Shown in pieces: positions 47,295-56,315 of a DNA stretch of 58,871 bases. The position numbers were made by a program, and so were the translations under genes. Under the pieces are notes generated by a model. That model was not told the DNA's origin and did no database searches. It worked only from the letters and a program-made list of their open reading frames with translations. The stretch lies in assembly GCA_020442915.1 (NCBI GenBank), contig JAGRJD010000032.1, positions 1 to 58,871 on the forward strand, read 5' to 3'. Source of the stretch: Thiothrix sp. (GTDB taxonomy: Bacteria > Pseudomonadota > Gammaproteobacteria > Thiotrichales > Thiotrichaceae). Each line of letters begins with the position of its first letter. The stretch's first letter is position 1.

Positions 47295-47852
47295 ATGAAC
47301 AAGCATTACCCGGTCCTGTTCCTTGCCATGCTGCTGGGCCTCCTTGCGCCCCTGCAGGCAGAAGTCTATCGCTGGACCGATGCCAGTGGACGGGTCTACT
47401 TCGGCGACAGACCGCCGGCAGACAGCCGCGCCACCAATGTCGACCTCCCTCCCCTGACCGTGGCTGACAGCTTCTTCAAGTACCACAAACCGGATGCCGG
47501 ACAGACGCAGGAACAGGCAGCGGCAGAAGCACAGACCAGCCATCCTGATGCCGGTCCGGACTACAAGTATTTTGAAGTCCTGTTCCCGAAAAACGAGGAT
47601 GCCGTGCGTGCCAACGGCGGGCAGGTGACGGTCCAGCTGGAAATCGACCCGCCACTGCAGGCGGGGCACGGACTGGTGTTCTACCTGGACGGCAAGCAGG
47701 TGGGCAAAGGCAGCAGCACCAGCCTGATGCTGGAGGAAGTGGACCGGGGGGAGCACAGCGTGTTTGCCGTACTGCATGATGCCAGTGGCGAAGTGATCCG
47801 CAATACCCAACCAGTACGCTTCAATGTGCTGCGCACCAGCATTCTGCACTGA
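47295..47852 (+). CDS. DUF4124-domain periplasmic protein
   Basis: 185 residues. Signal peptide NKHYPVLFLAMLLGLLAPLQA, then EVYRWTDASGRVYFGDRPP, the DUF4124 signature of exported proteins with unknown function. The C-terminal ~90 residues form a beta-rich domain (VTVQLEIDPPLQAGHGLVFYL, GEHSVFAVLHDASGEVI), like an Ig-like fold. Start uncertain: ATG 47286 and GTG 47268 are in frame; 47295 gives the tightest signal peptide. Confidence 0.72.
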   Translation: MNKHYPVLFLAMLLGLLAPLQAEVYRWTDASGRVYFGDRPPADSRATNVDLPPLTVADSFFKYHKPDAGQTQEQAAAEAQTSHPDAGPDYKYFEVLFPKNEDAVRANGGQVTVQLEIDPPLQAGHGLVFYLDGKQVGKGSSTSLMLEEVDRGEHSVFAVLHDASGEVIRNTQPVRFNVLRTSILH

Positions 47853-47910
47853 TTTAACCGCACCAGGACACGGCAGCGACAAGCCACACGCAGGCAGCAG
47901 AAGCCGTGAA

Positions 47911-48591
47911 TCACTCCCGCGCACCAAAAATGGCGGTTCCGATCCGTACCAGCGTCGCCCCCTCGGCCACTGCCGCCTCCATGTCCCCGCTCATGCCCAT
48001 GGACAGGGTATCCAGTGCCAGTCCTTCGCCAACCAGCTGCTCCTGCAGCTGACGCAGGCGCGCAAAGGCCACTCGCTGCCGGGAAAAATCCGTTTCCGGG
48101 GCCGGAATGCACATCAGTCCACGCAGCTGCAGACCCGGCAGTGCAGCCACCTGATGGGCCAGTGCTGACACCTGTGCCGGTATCAGTCCGGACTTGGTAT
48201 CCTCGGCGCTGATATTGACCTGCAGGCAGATATTCAGGGGTGGAGCCGCAGCCGGTCGCTGCTCACTCAGACGCCGGGCAATCTTCAGGCGCTCCACCGA
48301 GTGTACCCAGCTGGCCGTCACCGCAATCAGGCGCGTCTTGTTGGACTGGATCGGGCCGATGAAATGCCACTCGATACCCTGCCCCGGCAAGGCTTCGGCC
48401 TTTTCCACCATCTCCTGCACGTAGTTTTCACCGAATGCCCGCTGGCCACAGGCCAGCGCCGCCTGCAGCGCACTGACCGGGTGACGCTTGCTGACCGCCA
48501 GCAATTGCACACTGTCGGCAGGTCGATGGCAGCGGGCCTCTGCGGCACGCAGGCGCTGCCCGATTGTCCGGAGATTGTCACAGATCGTCAT
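47911..48591 (-). CDS. yggS: YggS-family PLP homeostasis protein
   Basis: 226 residues. A single-domain alanine-racemase-like barrel with the PLP lysine K35 in LLAVSKRHP, then FGENYVQEM, WHFIGPIQSNK, SVERLKIA and LSMGMSGDMEAAVAEGATLVRIGTAIFG. It binds PLP and helps control vitamin B6 and amino-acid pools; it has no known enzyme activity. The divergent pairing with pilT is conserved in many gammaproteobacteria. Confidence 0.94.
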   Translation of the reverse strand: MTICDNLRTIGQRLRAAEARCHRPADSVQLLAVSKRHPVSALQAALACGQRAFGENYVQEMVEKAEALPGQGIEWHFIGPIQSNKTRLIAVTASWVHSVERLKIARRLSEQRPAAAPPLNICLQVNISAEDTKSGLIPAQVSALAHQVAALPGLQLRGLMCIPAPETDFSRQRVAFARLRQLQEQLVGEGLALDTLSMGMSGDMEAAVAEGATLVRIGTAIFGARE

Positions 48592-48667
48592 GGTTCGTGT
48601 TAACTTCCCTCAAAACAAAAACAGTTTCGATTATCCAACATAATTAATAAGAATTAACCGGATCAGC

Positions 48668-49702
48668 ATGGATATTACCCAGCTTTTGGCGTTCAGCGTC
48701 AAGAACAACGCCTCCGACCTGCACCTGTCCGCCGGCCTGCCACCCATGATCCGCGTGGATGGCGAAATCCGGCGTATCAACCTGCCGGAGCTCCAGCACA
48801 AGCAGGTGCACGGCATGATTTACGACATCATGAACGACCAGCAGCGTAAAACCTACGAGGAACACTGGGAATGTGACTTTTCCTTTGAAATTCCCGGACT
48901 GGCACGCTTCCGGGTCAACGCTTTCAATCAGGGGCGCGGAGCCGGAGCCGTTTTTCGTACCATTCCCAGCAAGGTACTGAGTCTGGAGCAGATTGCCGCT
49001 CCCGGCAGCTTTCGCAAAATATCCGAAAACCCGCGTGGACTGGTGCTGGTCACAGGGCCGACCGGTTCAGGCAAGTCCACCACGCTGGCCGCCATGATTG
49101 ATTACAAGAACGATTCCGACTACGGGCACATCCTGACCATTGAGGATCCGATCGAATTCGTGCACGTGAGCAAGAAAAGCCTGGTCAACCAGCGTGAGGT
49201 GCACCGCGACACCCAGAGTTTTGATGCCGCCCTGCGCTCCGCCCTGCGCGAAGATCCGGACACCATACTGGTCGGGGAGATGCGCGATCTGGAAACCATC
49301 CGGCTGGCACTCACCGCCGCCGAAACCGGACATCTGGTCTTCGGCACCCTGCATACTACCAGCGCCCCCAAGACCATTGACCGGATTGTGGACGTATTCC
49401 CGGCAGCCGAAAAGGACATGGTACGCGCCATGCTGTCCGAGTCACTGCAGGCGGTGATCTCCCAGACCCTGCTGCGCAAAAAGGGGGGAGGCCGGGTTGC
49501 GGCGCATGAAATCCTGATCGGTACCCGTGCGGTGCGCAACCTGATCCGGGAAAACAAGATCGCCCAGATGCGCTCCACCATGCAGACCGGCCAGTCCGAT
49601 GGCATGCAGACCCTGGACCAGTCGCTGCAGGCGCTGGTCATGAAAGGGCTGGTGGACCGTGATACCGCCCGCCGCAAGGCGGATAATCCGGACGCCATTT
49701 AA
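48668..49702 (+). CDS. pilT: Twitching-motility retraction ATPase PilT
   Basis: 344 residues, normal length. N-terminal PAS-like domain with NNASDLHLSAGLPPM; Walker A GPTGSGKST at 130-138; TIEDPIEFVH (Asp box); Walker B ILVGEMRDLETI; His box TGHLVFGTLHT; and AIRE-like ..VRNLIRENKIAQM near the C-terminus. It drives type IV pilus retraction at the inner-membrane base. PilU follows after 12 nt. Confidence 0.97.
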   Translation: MDITQLLAFSVKNNASDLHLSAGLPPMIRVDGEIRRINLPELQHKQVHGMIYDIMNDQQRKTYEEHWECDFSFEIPGLARFRVNAFNQGRGAGAVFRTIPSKVLSLEQIAAPGSFRKISENPRGLVLVTGPTGSGKSTTLAAMIDYKNDSDYGHILTIEDPIEFVHVSKKSLVNQREVHRDTQSFDAALRSALREDPDTILVGEMRDLETIRLALTAAETGHLVFGTLHTTSAPKTIDRIVDVFPAAEKDMVRAMLSESLQAVISQTLLRKKGGGRVAAHEILIGTRAVRNLIRENKIAQMRSTMQTGQSDGMQTLDQSLQALVMKGLVDRDTARRKADNPDAI

Positions 49703-49714
49703 GGGAGGCCCTGT

Positions 49715-50863
49715 ATGGATCGTGAAGCCGCCCTCGGCTATATCCACAAGCTGATGCATAAAACCCTGGAACAGGGTGCATCGGACCTGTTCATCACCGC
49801 TGATGCCCCTCCGTCCATCAAACTGAACGGGGAAATGCTGCCGCTGTCCCAGAGCCCGCTGAACGAGATGAACAGCCGCATGCTGGTGCGTGCTGTCATG
49901 AACGACCACCAGCTGCGCCAGTTTGAATCCGAGATGGAATGCAACTTCTCCGTCAGCCTGCCGGGGCTGGCACGCTTCCGGGTCAATACCTTCACCCAGC
50001 GCAGCTGCATCGGCATGGTGCTGCGCCATATCCCCTCCAAGGTGCCCAGCTTCCGGGACCTGTCGCTGCCCCCCTCCCTGCGCGATATTGCCATGACCAA
50101 ACGCGGGCTGGTGCTGGTGGTCGGTGCCACCGGTGCCGGCAAATCCACCTCCATGGCCGCCATGCTCGACTACCGCAACCAGAACTCCAAAGGCCATATC
50201 GTCACCATTGAAGACCCGATCGAATTCATTCACAACCACAAGGGCTGCCTGATCACCCAGCGGGAAATCGGTGTGGATACCCTGAGCTACGAACTGGCCA
50301 TGAAAAACACCCTGCGCCAGGCTCCGGATGTGATCCTGCTGGGGGAGGTCCGCGACCGGGCAGCCATGGAATATGCCATCAACTACGCCGAAACCGGGCA
50401 CCTGTGTCTGGCCACCCTGCACGCCAACAACGCCAACCAGTGTATTGAGCGCATCCTGAACTTCTTTCCGCAGGAACGGCATGCACAACTGCTGATGGAC
50501 CTGTCCCTCAACCTCAAGTCCATCATTTCCCAGCGTTTGGTGCGTACACCCGACAACAAGGCTCGCCTGCCTGCGGTTGAAATCGTCATCAACACCCCGA
50601 TGATGGCCGATCTGGTCCTCAAGGGGGATGTATCCGGCATGAAAACCCTGACCGCCAAATCGCGTGAACAGGGCATGTGCACCTTTGACCAGTCCCTGTT
50701 CGACCTGATCGAGACCCGCAAGATCACCGTCCAGGAAGGGCTGCGCAATGCCGACTCCATCAATGACCTGCGCCTGAAACTGAAACTGGAGAGCCGTTTT
50801 GCCAAGGAACATGACGTGTTCCTCGGGACTGAAAAGCTCGAAATCGAACCTGTCAAACGCTGA
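49715..50863 (+). CDS. pilU: PilT-dependent retraction ATPase PilU
   Basis: 382 residues. ASDLFITADAPPSIKLNGEM at the start; Walker A GATGAGKST; Asp box TIEDPIEFIHNHKGCLITQREIG; Walker B ILLGEVRDR; His box GHLCLATLHANNANQ. The longer C-terminal tail (RLKLKLESRFAKEHDVFL) distinguishes PilU from PilT. It supports force during retraction with PilT. Start GAGG-preceded; a third paralogue follows after 14 nt. Confidence 0.95.
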   Translation: MDREAALGYIHKLMHKTLEQGASDLFITADAPPSIKLNGEMLPLSQSPLNEMNSRMLVRAVMNDHQLRQFESEMECNFSVSLPGLARFRVNTFTQRSCIGMVLRHIPSKVPSFRDLSLPPSLRDIAMTKRGLVLVVGATGAGKSTSMAAMLDYRNQNSKGHIVTIEDPIEFIHNHKGCLITQREIGVDTLSYELAMKNTLRQAPDVILLGEVRDRAAMEYAINYAETGHLCLATLHANNANQCIERILNFFPQERHAQLLMDLSLNLKSIISQRLVRTPDNKARLPAVEIVINTPMMADLVLKGDVSGMKTLTAKSREQGMCTFDQSLFDLIETRKITVQEGLRNADSINDLRLKLKLESRFAKEHDVFLGTEKLEIEPVKR

Positions 50864-50877
50864 GGATGTAAACCGCC

Positions 50878-52095
50878 ATGACAAACCTGATTGAAGATGA
50901 TATGCGCATTGCCCCCCTGCTGCACATGATGGTCAACCAGAGCGCTTCCGACATTTACCTCACCACCGGGGCACACGCTTCCATCAAGGTCAGAGGCCGG
51001 CTCAAGCGCGTGAGCAAAGAACCCATGCGTCCGGGAAATATCCGCCAGCTGGCGGAGGAGGTACTGAGCCAGGGCGAAATGGATGAATTTTTCCGCGAAC
51101 GGGAATTGAACAAGGGGATCGCCCTCAAAGGCATCGGGCGCTTCCGCATGAACCTGTATTTTCAGCGCGGCGAGGTCTCGATGGTGATCCGCCATATCCG
51201 CAGCAAGATCAGCTCCCCGGATGAACTGGCCCTGCCCGCCAGCCTGAAACAGCTGGTGATGATCCATGACGGCCTGATCCTGTTTGTCGGCGCTACCGGC
51301 TCGGGCAAGTCCACCTCCATGGCCTCCCTGATTCAATACCGCAACGAACGCCACAGCGGCCATATCCTGACCATTGAAGACCCGATTGAATATACCTTCC
51401 GCCATGCACAGTCCATCATCGGCCAGCGTGAGGTCGGTTTTGACACCCTGAGCTATACCCGTGCCATGCGTGAAGCCATGCGCGAGGCGCCGGACGTGAT
51501 CATGGTCGGGGAGGCACGTGACGCCGAAACCATGGAAGCGGTGCTGGGCTTTGCCGACACCGGGCATCTGGCCATTTCCACCCTGCACGCCATCAATGTG
51601 GTGCAGGCACTGGAACGCATCCTGTACCTGTTCCCCGGTGACAGCCGCACCCGCATACTCATGGACCTGTCCCTGAACCTGCGGGCCATCGTGGCCCAGC
51701 GCCTGATTCCATCACCGGACGGTGAAACCCTGCATCTGGCAGCAGAACTGCTGGTCAACACGCCCTACGCTGCCGAACTGATCCGCAAGGGCAGTTTCAA
51801 CCAGCTGCCGGAAGTGATTGAAAAAGGTGCCTCCGATGGCATGGTAAGCTTTGACCAATCGCTGCTCAGGTTGTACAAGGAAAAGAAAATCTCGCGCCAG
51901 AGTGCGCTGGAATACGCCACCTCACGCAATAATCTGGAATGGCAGATGAACTTCGGTACCCCCGGATTCAACGAAGAAAGCAACAAGCCGGTCAACGCCG
52001 GTGACGAGGAAACCGTGTACGAAAAAGTCACCAACTCCCAGAAAAAACAGCCAAAGCCTGCCCTGACCGCTACCGGCCTGCCGGTTCTGGCCTGA
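50878..52095 (+). CDS. Third PilT/PilU-type ATPase
   Basis: 405 residues. Domain order as in PilU: MVNQSASDIYLTTGAHASIKV; Walker A GATGSGKST; Asp box TIEDPIEYTFRHAQSIIGQREVG; Walker B IMVGEARDAETM; His box GHLAISTLHAINVVQ. All catalytic motifs are intact, so it should hydrolyse ATP. The C-terminus ends in a ~50-residue Lys/Asn/Gln-rich tail absent from the two neighbours. Some type IV pilus bacteria have a PilT2 elsewhere, but a triple tandem is unusual. Probably co-transcribed with pilTU; its motor role (retraction, surface sensing, DNA uptake) is unknown. Confidence 0.9.
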   Translation: MTNLIEDDMRIAPLLHMMVNQSASDIYLTTGAHASIKVRGRLKRVSKEPMRPGNIRQLAEEVLSQGEMDEFFRERELNKGIALKGIGRFRMNLYFQRGEVSMVIRHIRSKISSPDELALPASLKQLVMIHDGLILFVGATGSGKSTSMASLIQYRNERHSGHILTIEDPIEYTFRHAQSIIGQREVGFDTLSYTRAMREAMREAPDVIMVGEARDAETMEAVLGFADTGHLAISTLHAINVVQALERILYLFPGDSRTRILMDLSLNLRAIVAQRLIPSPDGETLHLAAELLVNTPYAAELIRKGSFNQLPEVIEKGASDGMVSFDQSLLRLYKEKKISRQSALEYATSRNNLEWQMNFGTPGFNEESNKPVNAGDEETVYEKVTNSQKKQPKPALTATGLPVLA

Positions 52096-52117
52096 AACCC
52101 ACGGTATGCTGGCAGCC

Positions 52118-52795
52118 TCAGACCGGCCAGCGCAATACCGGCACCTGCAGGAGGGCACGCAGATCCTGCAGGTTGTCCATACCCGGTGTTGCAGCCCGGA
52201 TCGGGTTCAGCACCACCCCGGCCACCTCCAGCTCCCGCTGCCGGATCACTTCCAGCGTCAGGAGTACATGATTGATACAACCCACCCGATCTTCGCTCAC
52301 CAGCAGTACCGGCAGCCCCAGCGCCTGTGCCAGATCGGCATTCAGCCCATCCATGGCCAGGGGCGAATAAAAGCCCCCCGCCCCTTCCACATGGACAAAC
52401 TGCCCGGCCCGTACCGGTTCCAGACAAACCGCAGCCAATCCGGCAATCTGCAGCTCCCTGCCTTCCAGCAAAGCCGCCCGTGGCGGTGACAGGGGACGCA
52501 GCAGACGGTTGGGGCAGACTTCATGCAAGGGCTGGAATCCGCTGCCGCTCACAGCCAGCCGCCAGCTGTCGGTTTCCGTGACCTGCTCATCCTGCCAGCC
52601 GGACTCCACCGGCTTGCGCGGAATCACCCGGACACCGCGCCGGCGCAGCAGCTGCATCAGCCGCACACCAACCCAGGTCTTGCCCACACCGGTATCGGTA
52701 CCGGTTACAAACCAGCCTGGCAGGGTAGCGACCTGCTCCAGCCACTGATCCAACTCATCAATCGCTTGTCGGCTATTCAATAGAGATAACTTCAT
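52118..52795 (-). CDS. bioD: ATP-dependent dethiobiotin synthetase
   Basis: 225 residues. Walker A FVTGTDTGVGKTW (29-41), KPVESG (substrate lysine), VEGAGGFYSPLAMDGLNADLA, and the base-binding VVLNPI. It closes the ureido ring of biotin with CO2 and ATP. A ~27-residue N-terminal extension precedes the Walker A compared with E. coli BioD, and the C-terminus is slightly short. The other bio genes are not in the window. Divergent from tpm. Confidence 0.92.
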   Translation of the reverse strand: MKLSLLNSRQAIDELDQWLEQVATLPGWFVTGTDTGVGKTWVGVRLMQLLRRRGVRVIPRKPVESGWQDEQVTETDSWRLAVSGSGFQPLHEVCPNRLLRPLSPPRAALLEGRELQIAGLAAVCLEPVRAGQFVHVEGAGGFYSPLAMDGLNADLAQALGLPVLLVSEDRVGCINHVLLTLEVIRQRELEVAGVVLNPIRAATPGMDNLQDLRALLQVPVLRWPV

Positions 52796-52858
52796 GCGCC
52801 GGATTTTCCATTATACTTGCAGTCCCCGACTGTTACTGTTTATCGAGGACATGGATTT

Positions 52859-53515
52859 ATGCAGGCGCAATTCTGGCATGACCGCTGGGAACAAAACCAG
52901 ATCGGATTCCACCAGCAGGACTTCAATCCTCATTTGCAGGCCTTCTGGGACCGGCTGGAACTGCCGGCAGGCGGAACCGTGTTCGTACCCCTGTGCGGCA
53001 AGAGTCGCGACCTGCTGTGGCTGCGGGCGCAGGGCTTTCCGGTGCTCGGCATTGAACTCAGCCCGGTCGCGGTGCGGGATTTCTTCGCCGAAAACCGCCT
53101 GGAACCCCAGGTGACACCACAGGGAAAATTCGAGCGCTGGGAAGCTGACGGGCTGGTCATTCTGCAGGGTGATTTCTTTGAATTGACGGCAGCCGACCTG
53201 TAGGCATGCAGCGCCGTCTTCGACCGTGCCGCGTTGATCGCCCTGCCGCCCCCCATGCGTCCGGATTATGTGCGCCATTTCCATGCCCTGTTTCCGGTCC
53301 GGGTGCCGACCCTGCTGGTGACGCTGGAATACGATCAGTCCATTGCCAAAGGCCCGCCGTTTGCCGTGCTGGAAGATGAGGTCAAGGCATATTACACAAC
53401 GAGTTTCGACATCCGCCACCTGTGCACGCTGGATGTGAGCACTGAAATGAGCGGACTGACCCGGCGCGGCGTCAAGTCACTGCTCGAACAGGTCTACCTG
53501 CTCAAGCCACGCTGA
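52859..53515 (+). pseudogene. tpm: Thiopurine S-methyltransferase gene with one in-frame UAG
   Basis: From ATG 52859 (GAGGA upstream) the frame codes the start of TPMT (AQFWHDRWEQNQIGFHQQDFN, then FVPLCGKSRDLLWLRAQGFPVLGIELSP, the SAM site), stops at UAG 53201-53203 (codon 115), and resumes in the same frame with SAVFDRAALIALPPPMR.., ending TRRGVKSLLEQVYLLKPR at 53515. The overall length of 218 codons is exactly that of normal TPMT. It is a single nonsense change, not a frameshift. The product would be a SAM-dependent methylase for thiopurines and selenium or tellurium compounds. Either a recent pseudogene, a sequencing or assembly error, or translational readthrough. Confidence 0.85.
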
Positions 53516-53545
53516 AGGCGGCAGGACCAGCCCCGCCCGGTCTGG

Positions 53546-54724
53546 TCAACGTTGCAGGGTCAGGTTTTCCAGCCGCTCACGCACCAGCTCACTGCCGGGG
53601 GCACCGTTGCACATCTTGCCCGTCAGGATGGCAAAGTCATCGCAGTCATGCAGTGCCCGTCCCATGACGGCATCAATGCAGTTGCGCCACTCCTCCAGCT
53701 CGGGCGAGGTGCTGAACGGCAGGAAGCTGCCCCGGTAGATACCGATGGCATCCTGGGTACGGTGCTGGCGCAGGCTCTGCCAGATATCGATGAAATCCGC
53801 CCACACCGGGACCATCAACCGATAGGGGCGCGACCCGACCTGCCCATCCAGCATGCGCCGGATGTGTGACAGTTCCGCTTTCAGGGTCGAAGCCGAAACC
53901 GGCTGGTCGCCATACAAGGCGGCATGGAAAGCGTCCAGCGTCAACCCCTGCGGGTTGAGTGCCAGCAGGCAGAGAATTTCCAGCTGACGGTGGGACAGGT
54001 GCAGTTCCCGCCCCCGGAACACCACCCTGGGCGCTCCCAGCCCGTGAAGCTCCAGCTCGGCACGCGGCAGAACCTCCGGCAGACGCCCGGCAATCGAGCG
54101 CGCCAGTTCCTTGACCGCCGCCTGCCCCAGCGGGGTGTGGTAATTCCAGGTAGTGGAAATATCCAGCACCCCGAGCATCTCGCCTGACTGCGGATGCATG
54201 ATCGGGGCGGCGTAACACACCCAGTCATGTACCAGCGGCAGGAAATGTTCAGAGGAAAACACCGTCGCCGGGCAGCGCAGGGTGGCGGACAGCCCCACGG
54301 CATTGGTACCGGCAGAATGCTCATCCCAGTGCCCGCCGGGAATGAAGTTGACCGACTCGGCCCGGCGGCGCATGTGCTGGCTGGCAAAAGTCCAGAGCAG
54401 ACACCCCTGCGGATCGGAAACCGCCGCCACCAGCGAACCTTCACGCGCCAGCTGCTTGAGCTGGTCCAGCTCCTGTCCGGCCACCAGTCGCAGAATGGAG
54501 TCCTGCCAACGCTGGCCGGCGACGTACTCATCGGCACAGGGGATGGTCAACTGTTCATCCTTCGGGTCCAGCCGGGTCGCAGAACGCTGCCAGGATTCGG
54601 CAATGTCATGGTTGAGCAGGTCAGAATTCAGGTTGAGCCTGCGGCCGGAAATAAAACGGCTCCACTGCCGCTCCGCCCAGAGACGGCGCTGCATCAATAC
54701 ATTATTGGCGCGGGCGGGGATCAT
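53546..54724 (-). CDS. GAF-domain transcriptional regulator with winged-helix output
   Basis: 392 residues. The N-terminal AcoR-like stretch ESWQRS leads to a GAF domain (about 85-200; LVAAVSDPQGCLLW, FIPGGHWDEHSAGTNAVGLS, GVLDISTTW). From about 230 there is an OmpR/SARP-type DNA-binding domain (ELHLSHRQLEILCLLALNPQGLTLDAFHAALYG, ASTLKAELSHIRRML). It lacks the AAA+ and Fis domains of AcoR, so it is not a sigma-54 activator. The ligand is unknown; it may regulate genes outside this window. Convergent with tpm. Confidence 0.8.
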   Translation of the reverse strand: MIPARANNVLMQRRLWAERQWSRFISGRRLNLNSDLLNHDIAESWQRSATRLDPKDEQLTIPCADEYVAGQRWQDSILRLVAGQELDQLKQLAREGSLVAAVSDPQGCLLWTFASQHMRRRAESVNFIPGGHWDEHSAGTNAVGLSATLRCPATVFSSEHFLPLVHDWVCYAAPIMHPQSGEMLGVLDISTTWNYHTPLGQAAVKELARSIAGRLPEVLPRAELELHGLGAPRVVFRGRELHLSHRQLEILCLLALNPQGLTLDAFHAALYGDQPVSASTLKAELSHIRRMLDGQVGSRPYRLMVPVWADFIDIWQSLRQHRTQDAIGIYRGSFLPFSTSPELEEWRNCIDAVMGRALHDCDDFAILTGKMCNGAPGSELVRERLENLTLQR

Positions 54725-54962
54725 GTCATGTGTACCTGCTCATGTCTGTCCGTGGCAACTCTCCCGGGCATTTGCCTGTCAATGGAACACCAGCAACGAC
54801 CCCTGTCACCGGAGCCGTGCTGATTCAAGCATAACCGACTGGAATCAATCAATAAAGCAGTGCAGGGTCGGGGCAATGACTGATGGGTGTGGCCGGGAGC
54901 CGGTCAGGGATCATCAGCGTTCGCAGCAGTCCGTCGGCCAAAACTCAGGGGGTGACTTAGCA

Positions 54963-55241
54963 CTACTTCCCCGCCACAGCCGGCATGTTCCGGGTTCCCG
55001 GACCGCAGGCTGCCGGCCAGTCTGGCATGGGGAAGCTGCAGCAGGGACAGAGCCGTACAGCGCGCTGCCCGTCGTCACTCAGCAACAGGCTGAGCTGTCC
55101 CAGAGGGTGATACAACTGCTCACGGGTCACGGTACCGAGCCAGATGGTTGACACGGTTCCATCCGGCTCCACCAGCCGCTTTGGGTAAAGCCGCAGCACA
55201 AAACGTCCGTCAAGGAGGGGTTTCAGATAGGCATGCGGCAT
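54963..55241 (-). CDS. Hypothetical protein
   Basis: 92 residues. Not recognised. It has a single paired-cysteine motif CPCCSFP near residue 66 and is rich in leucine, arginine and proline (LKPLLDGRFVLRLYPKRL). An AGGA lies 14 nt upstream of the ATG, weaker than usual. GC content is like the core genome. It could be a remnant of a longer gene. Confidence 0.4.
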   Translation of the reverse strand: MPHAYLKPLLDGRFVLRLYPKRLVEPDGTVSTIWLGTVTREQLYHPLGQLSLLLSDDGQRAVRLCPCCSFPMPDWPAACGPGTRNMPAVAGK

Positions 55242-55797
55242 GCATGGAGTGCGATTCCTGCGTGGATTGGGAGTCAGTCAGGCTCGGCGAAGGATTCCCG
55301 ATACTTCGGAAGAGCAGTGTAACAAGGCGTTCAGCGCCAACAAACCGGAAATCAGGTGTACCGGCAGCGAAACCCTGCTCCCGTCAGCAGGGGCTTGCTT
55401 CAGCACCGCTCCGGCCCCTGCTGACGGCTGGCCTGACAGCTGCAGAAAGGTCGCCAGTAGCCCACGACGCCTTGAACGCCAGATTGAACAGAATCCGTAT
55501 AGCATCGACCGCCTGCCAGAACTGTCCTGCTTTAAAAAAATATGTGACTTTCCCAGAACTCGTGCGAATGGGCATTGGTGGTGCGACAGGTTGTATTGTA
55601 TGCTGCCTGTTCATGAGTCCGGGGCTGAACTTTGGATGGAAGAAACGTGATGATAACCAGAGTCAAAAGCGAACAAAAAACGAATATGGTAGGTAGTGTA
55701 TGCTCAGGGATTGAGCGAAGACTTCCTATTCTGTTAGACACAGTTTCCATATAACATACTGTTATTGCGCAAAAGCACTTTTCCTGAGGTTCGAGCA
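55242..55797. other. Transition region to AT-rich DNA with large inverted repeats
   Basis: I see no convincing gene in this ~555-bp stretch; frames on both strands lack ribosome sites and homology. It goes from core-like GC content to distinctly AT-rich DNA near 55640. The notable content is the pair of nested inverted repeats described separately. GTTAGAC at 55733-55739 matches the GTTRRRY core of integron recombination sites and lies 59 nt before the VOC gene. Confidence 0.6.
55326..55480. repeat. Nested inverted repeats (14-bp perfect inner stem)
   Basis: The inner stem is CCGTCAGCAGGGGC (55381-55394) / GCCCCTGCTGACGG (55414-55427), perfect, with a 19-nt spacer. The outer arm is GGCGTTCA (55326-55333) / TGAACGCC (55473-55480). 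The left arm is preceded by TAAC, like the start of an attC, but no GTTRRRY follows the right arm. No T run follows. Confidence 0.55.
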
Positions 55798-56148
55798 ATG
55801 AAAGTAAAACGAATCGTTTCGAATGTAGCTGCTTCAAACCCGGATGATGCCAAAGCATTCTATGAGTCTATTTTTGGTCTTGAGCTTGTTATGGATCACG
55901 GATGGATTAAAACCTATAGTTCAGGGGAAGAAATGACTACACAAATTAGTGTGGCGTCCGAGGGCGGCTCAGGGACTCCTGTGCCGGACTTATCCATAGA
56001 AGTTGATGATCTTGATACGGCTCTGAAAAGGGTTAAAGCTAAAAATATTGAAATTGAGTACGGTCCAGTATCAGAGCCTTGGGGGGTATCTAGGTTTTAT
56101 GTTCGTGACCCATTTGGGAGGCTAATCAATGTGCTTCAACATAAATAG
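55798..56148 (+). CDS. VOC-family (glyoxalase/bleomycin resistance-like) protein
   Basis: 116 residues, one VOC half-fold pair: MKVKRIVSNVAASNPDDAKAF at the start, FYESIFGLELVMDHG, LSIEVDDLDTALKRVKAKNIEI and FYVRDPFGRLINVLQHK at the end, as in the glyoxalase superfamily. Metal ligands are not all evident, so it could be a dioxygenase-like, antibiotic-binding or orphan member. ATG 55798 has GAGG 8 nt upstream. AT-rich, unlike upstream genes; it is followed within 12 nt by an attC-like site, as a gene cassette would be. Confidence 0.82.
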   Translation: MKVKRIVSNVAASNPDDAKAFYESIFGLELVMDHGWIKTYSSGEEMTTQISVASEGGSGTPVPDLSIEVDDLDTALKRVKAKNIEIEYGPVSEPWGVSRFYVRDPFGRLINVLQHK

Positions 56149-56159
56149 CCTCGCATTGC

Positions 56160-56241
56160 GCTATAACAAGTTGCTGTTGTCGCGCTGTGCGCTGGGACTG
56201 CCTACGCTTCGCTTCGGCAGCCCCAAAGCAAGGCGTTATGC
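56160..56241 (+). other. Integron attC-like recombination site
   Basis: An 82-bp imperfect palindrome begins GCTATAACAAGTTGCT and ends AGCAAGGCGTTATGC. TATAAC pairs with GTTATGC at the R boxes. The spacers AAG / GCC are unpaired, and TTGCT pairs with AGCAA (L boxes). An inner stem TGGGACTGCC / GGCAGCCCCA (one mismatch) surrounds the loop. R-spacer-L architecture with cassette-style placement 12 nt after a stop codon marks an attC; GTTATGC departs from GTTRRRY at one position. Confidence 0.75.
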
Positions 56242-56315
56242 ACACACAGAGACAACCCGACTTCGTTCTTAGAGACTTGACTGGTAGAATAGCCAAGGAA
56301 AAACGATACGGGAAC

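Noticed and set aside
49442..50884. 480-codon minus-strand frame
   Set aside because: Antisense to pilU; rich in His/Gly/Gln as expected of a shadow frame.
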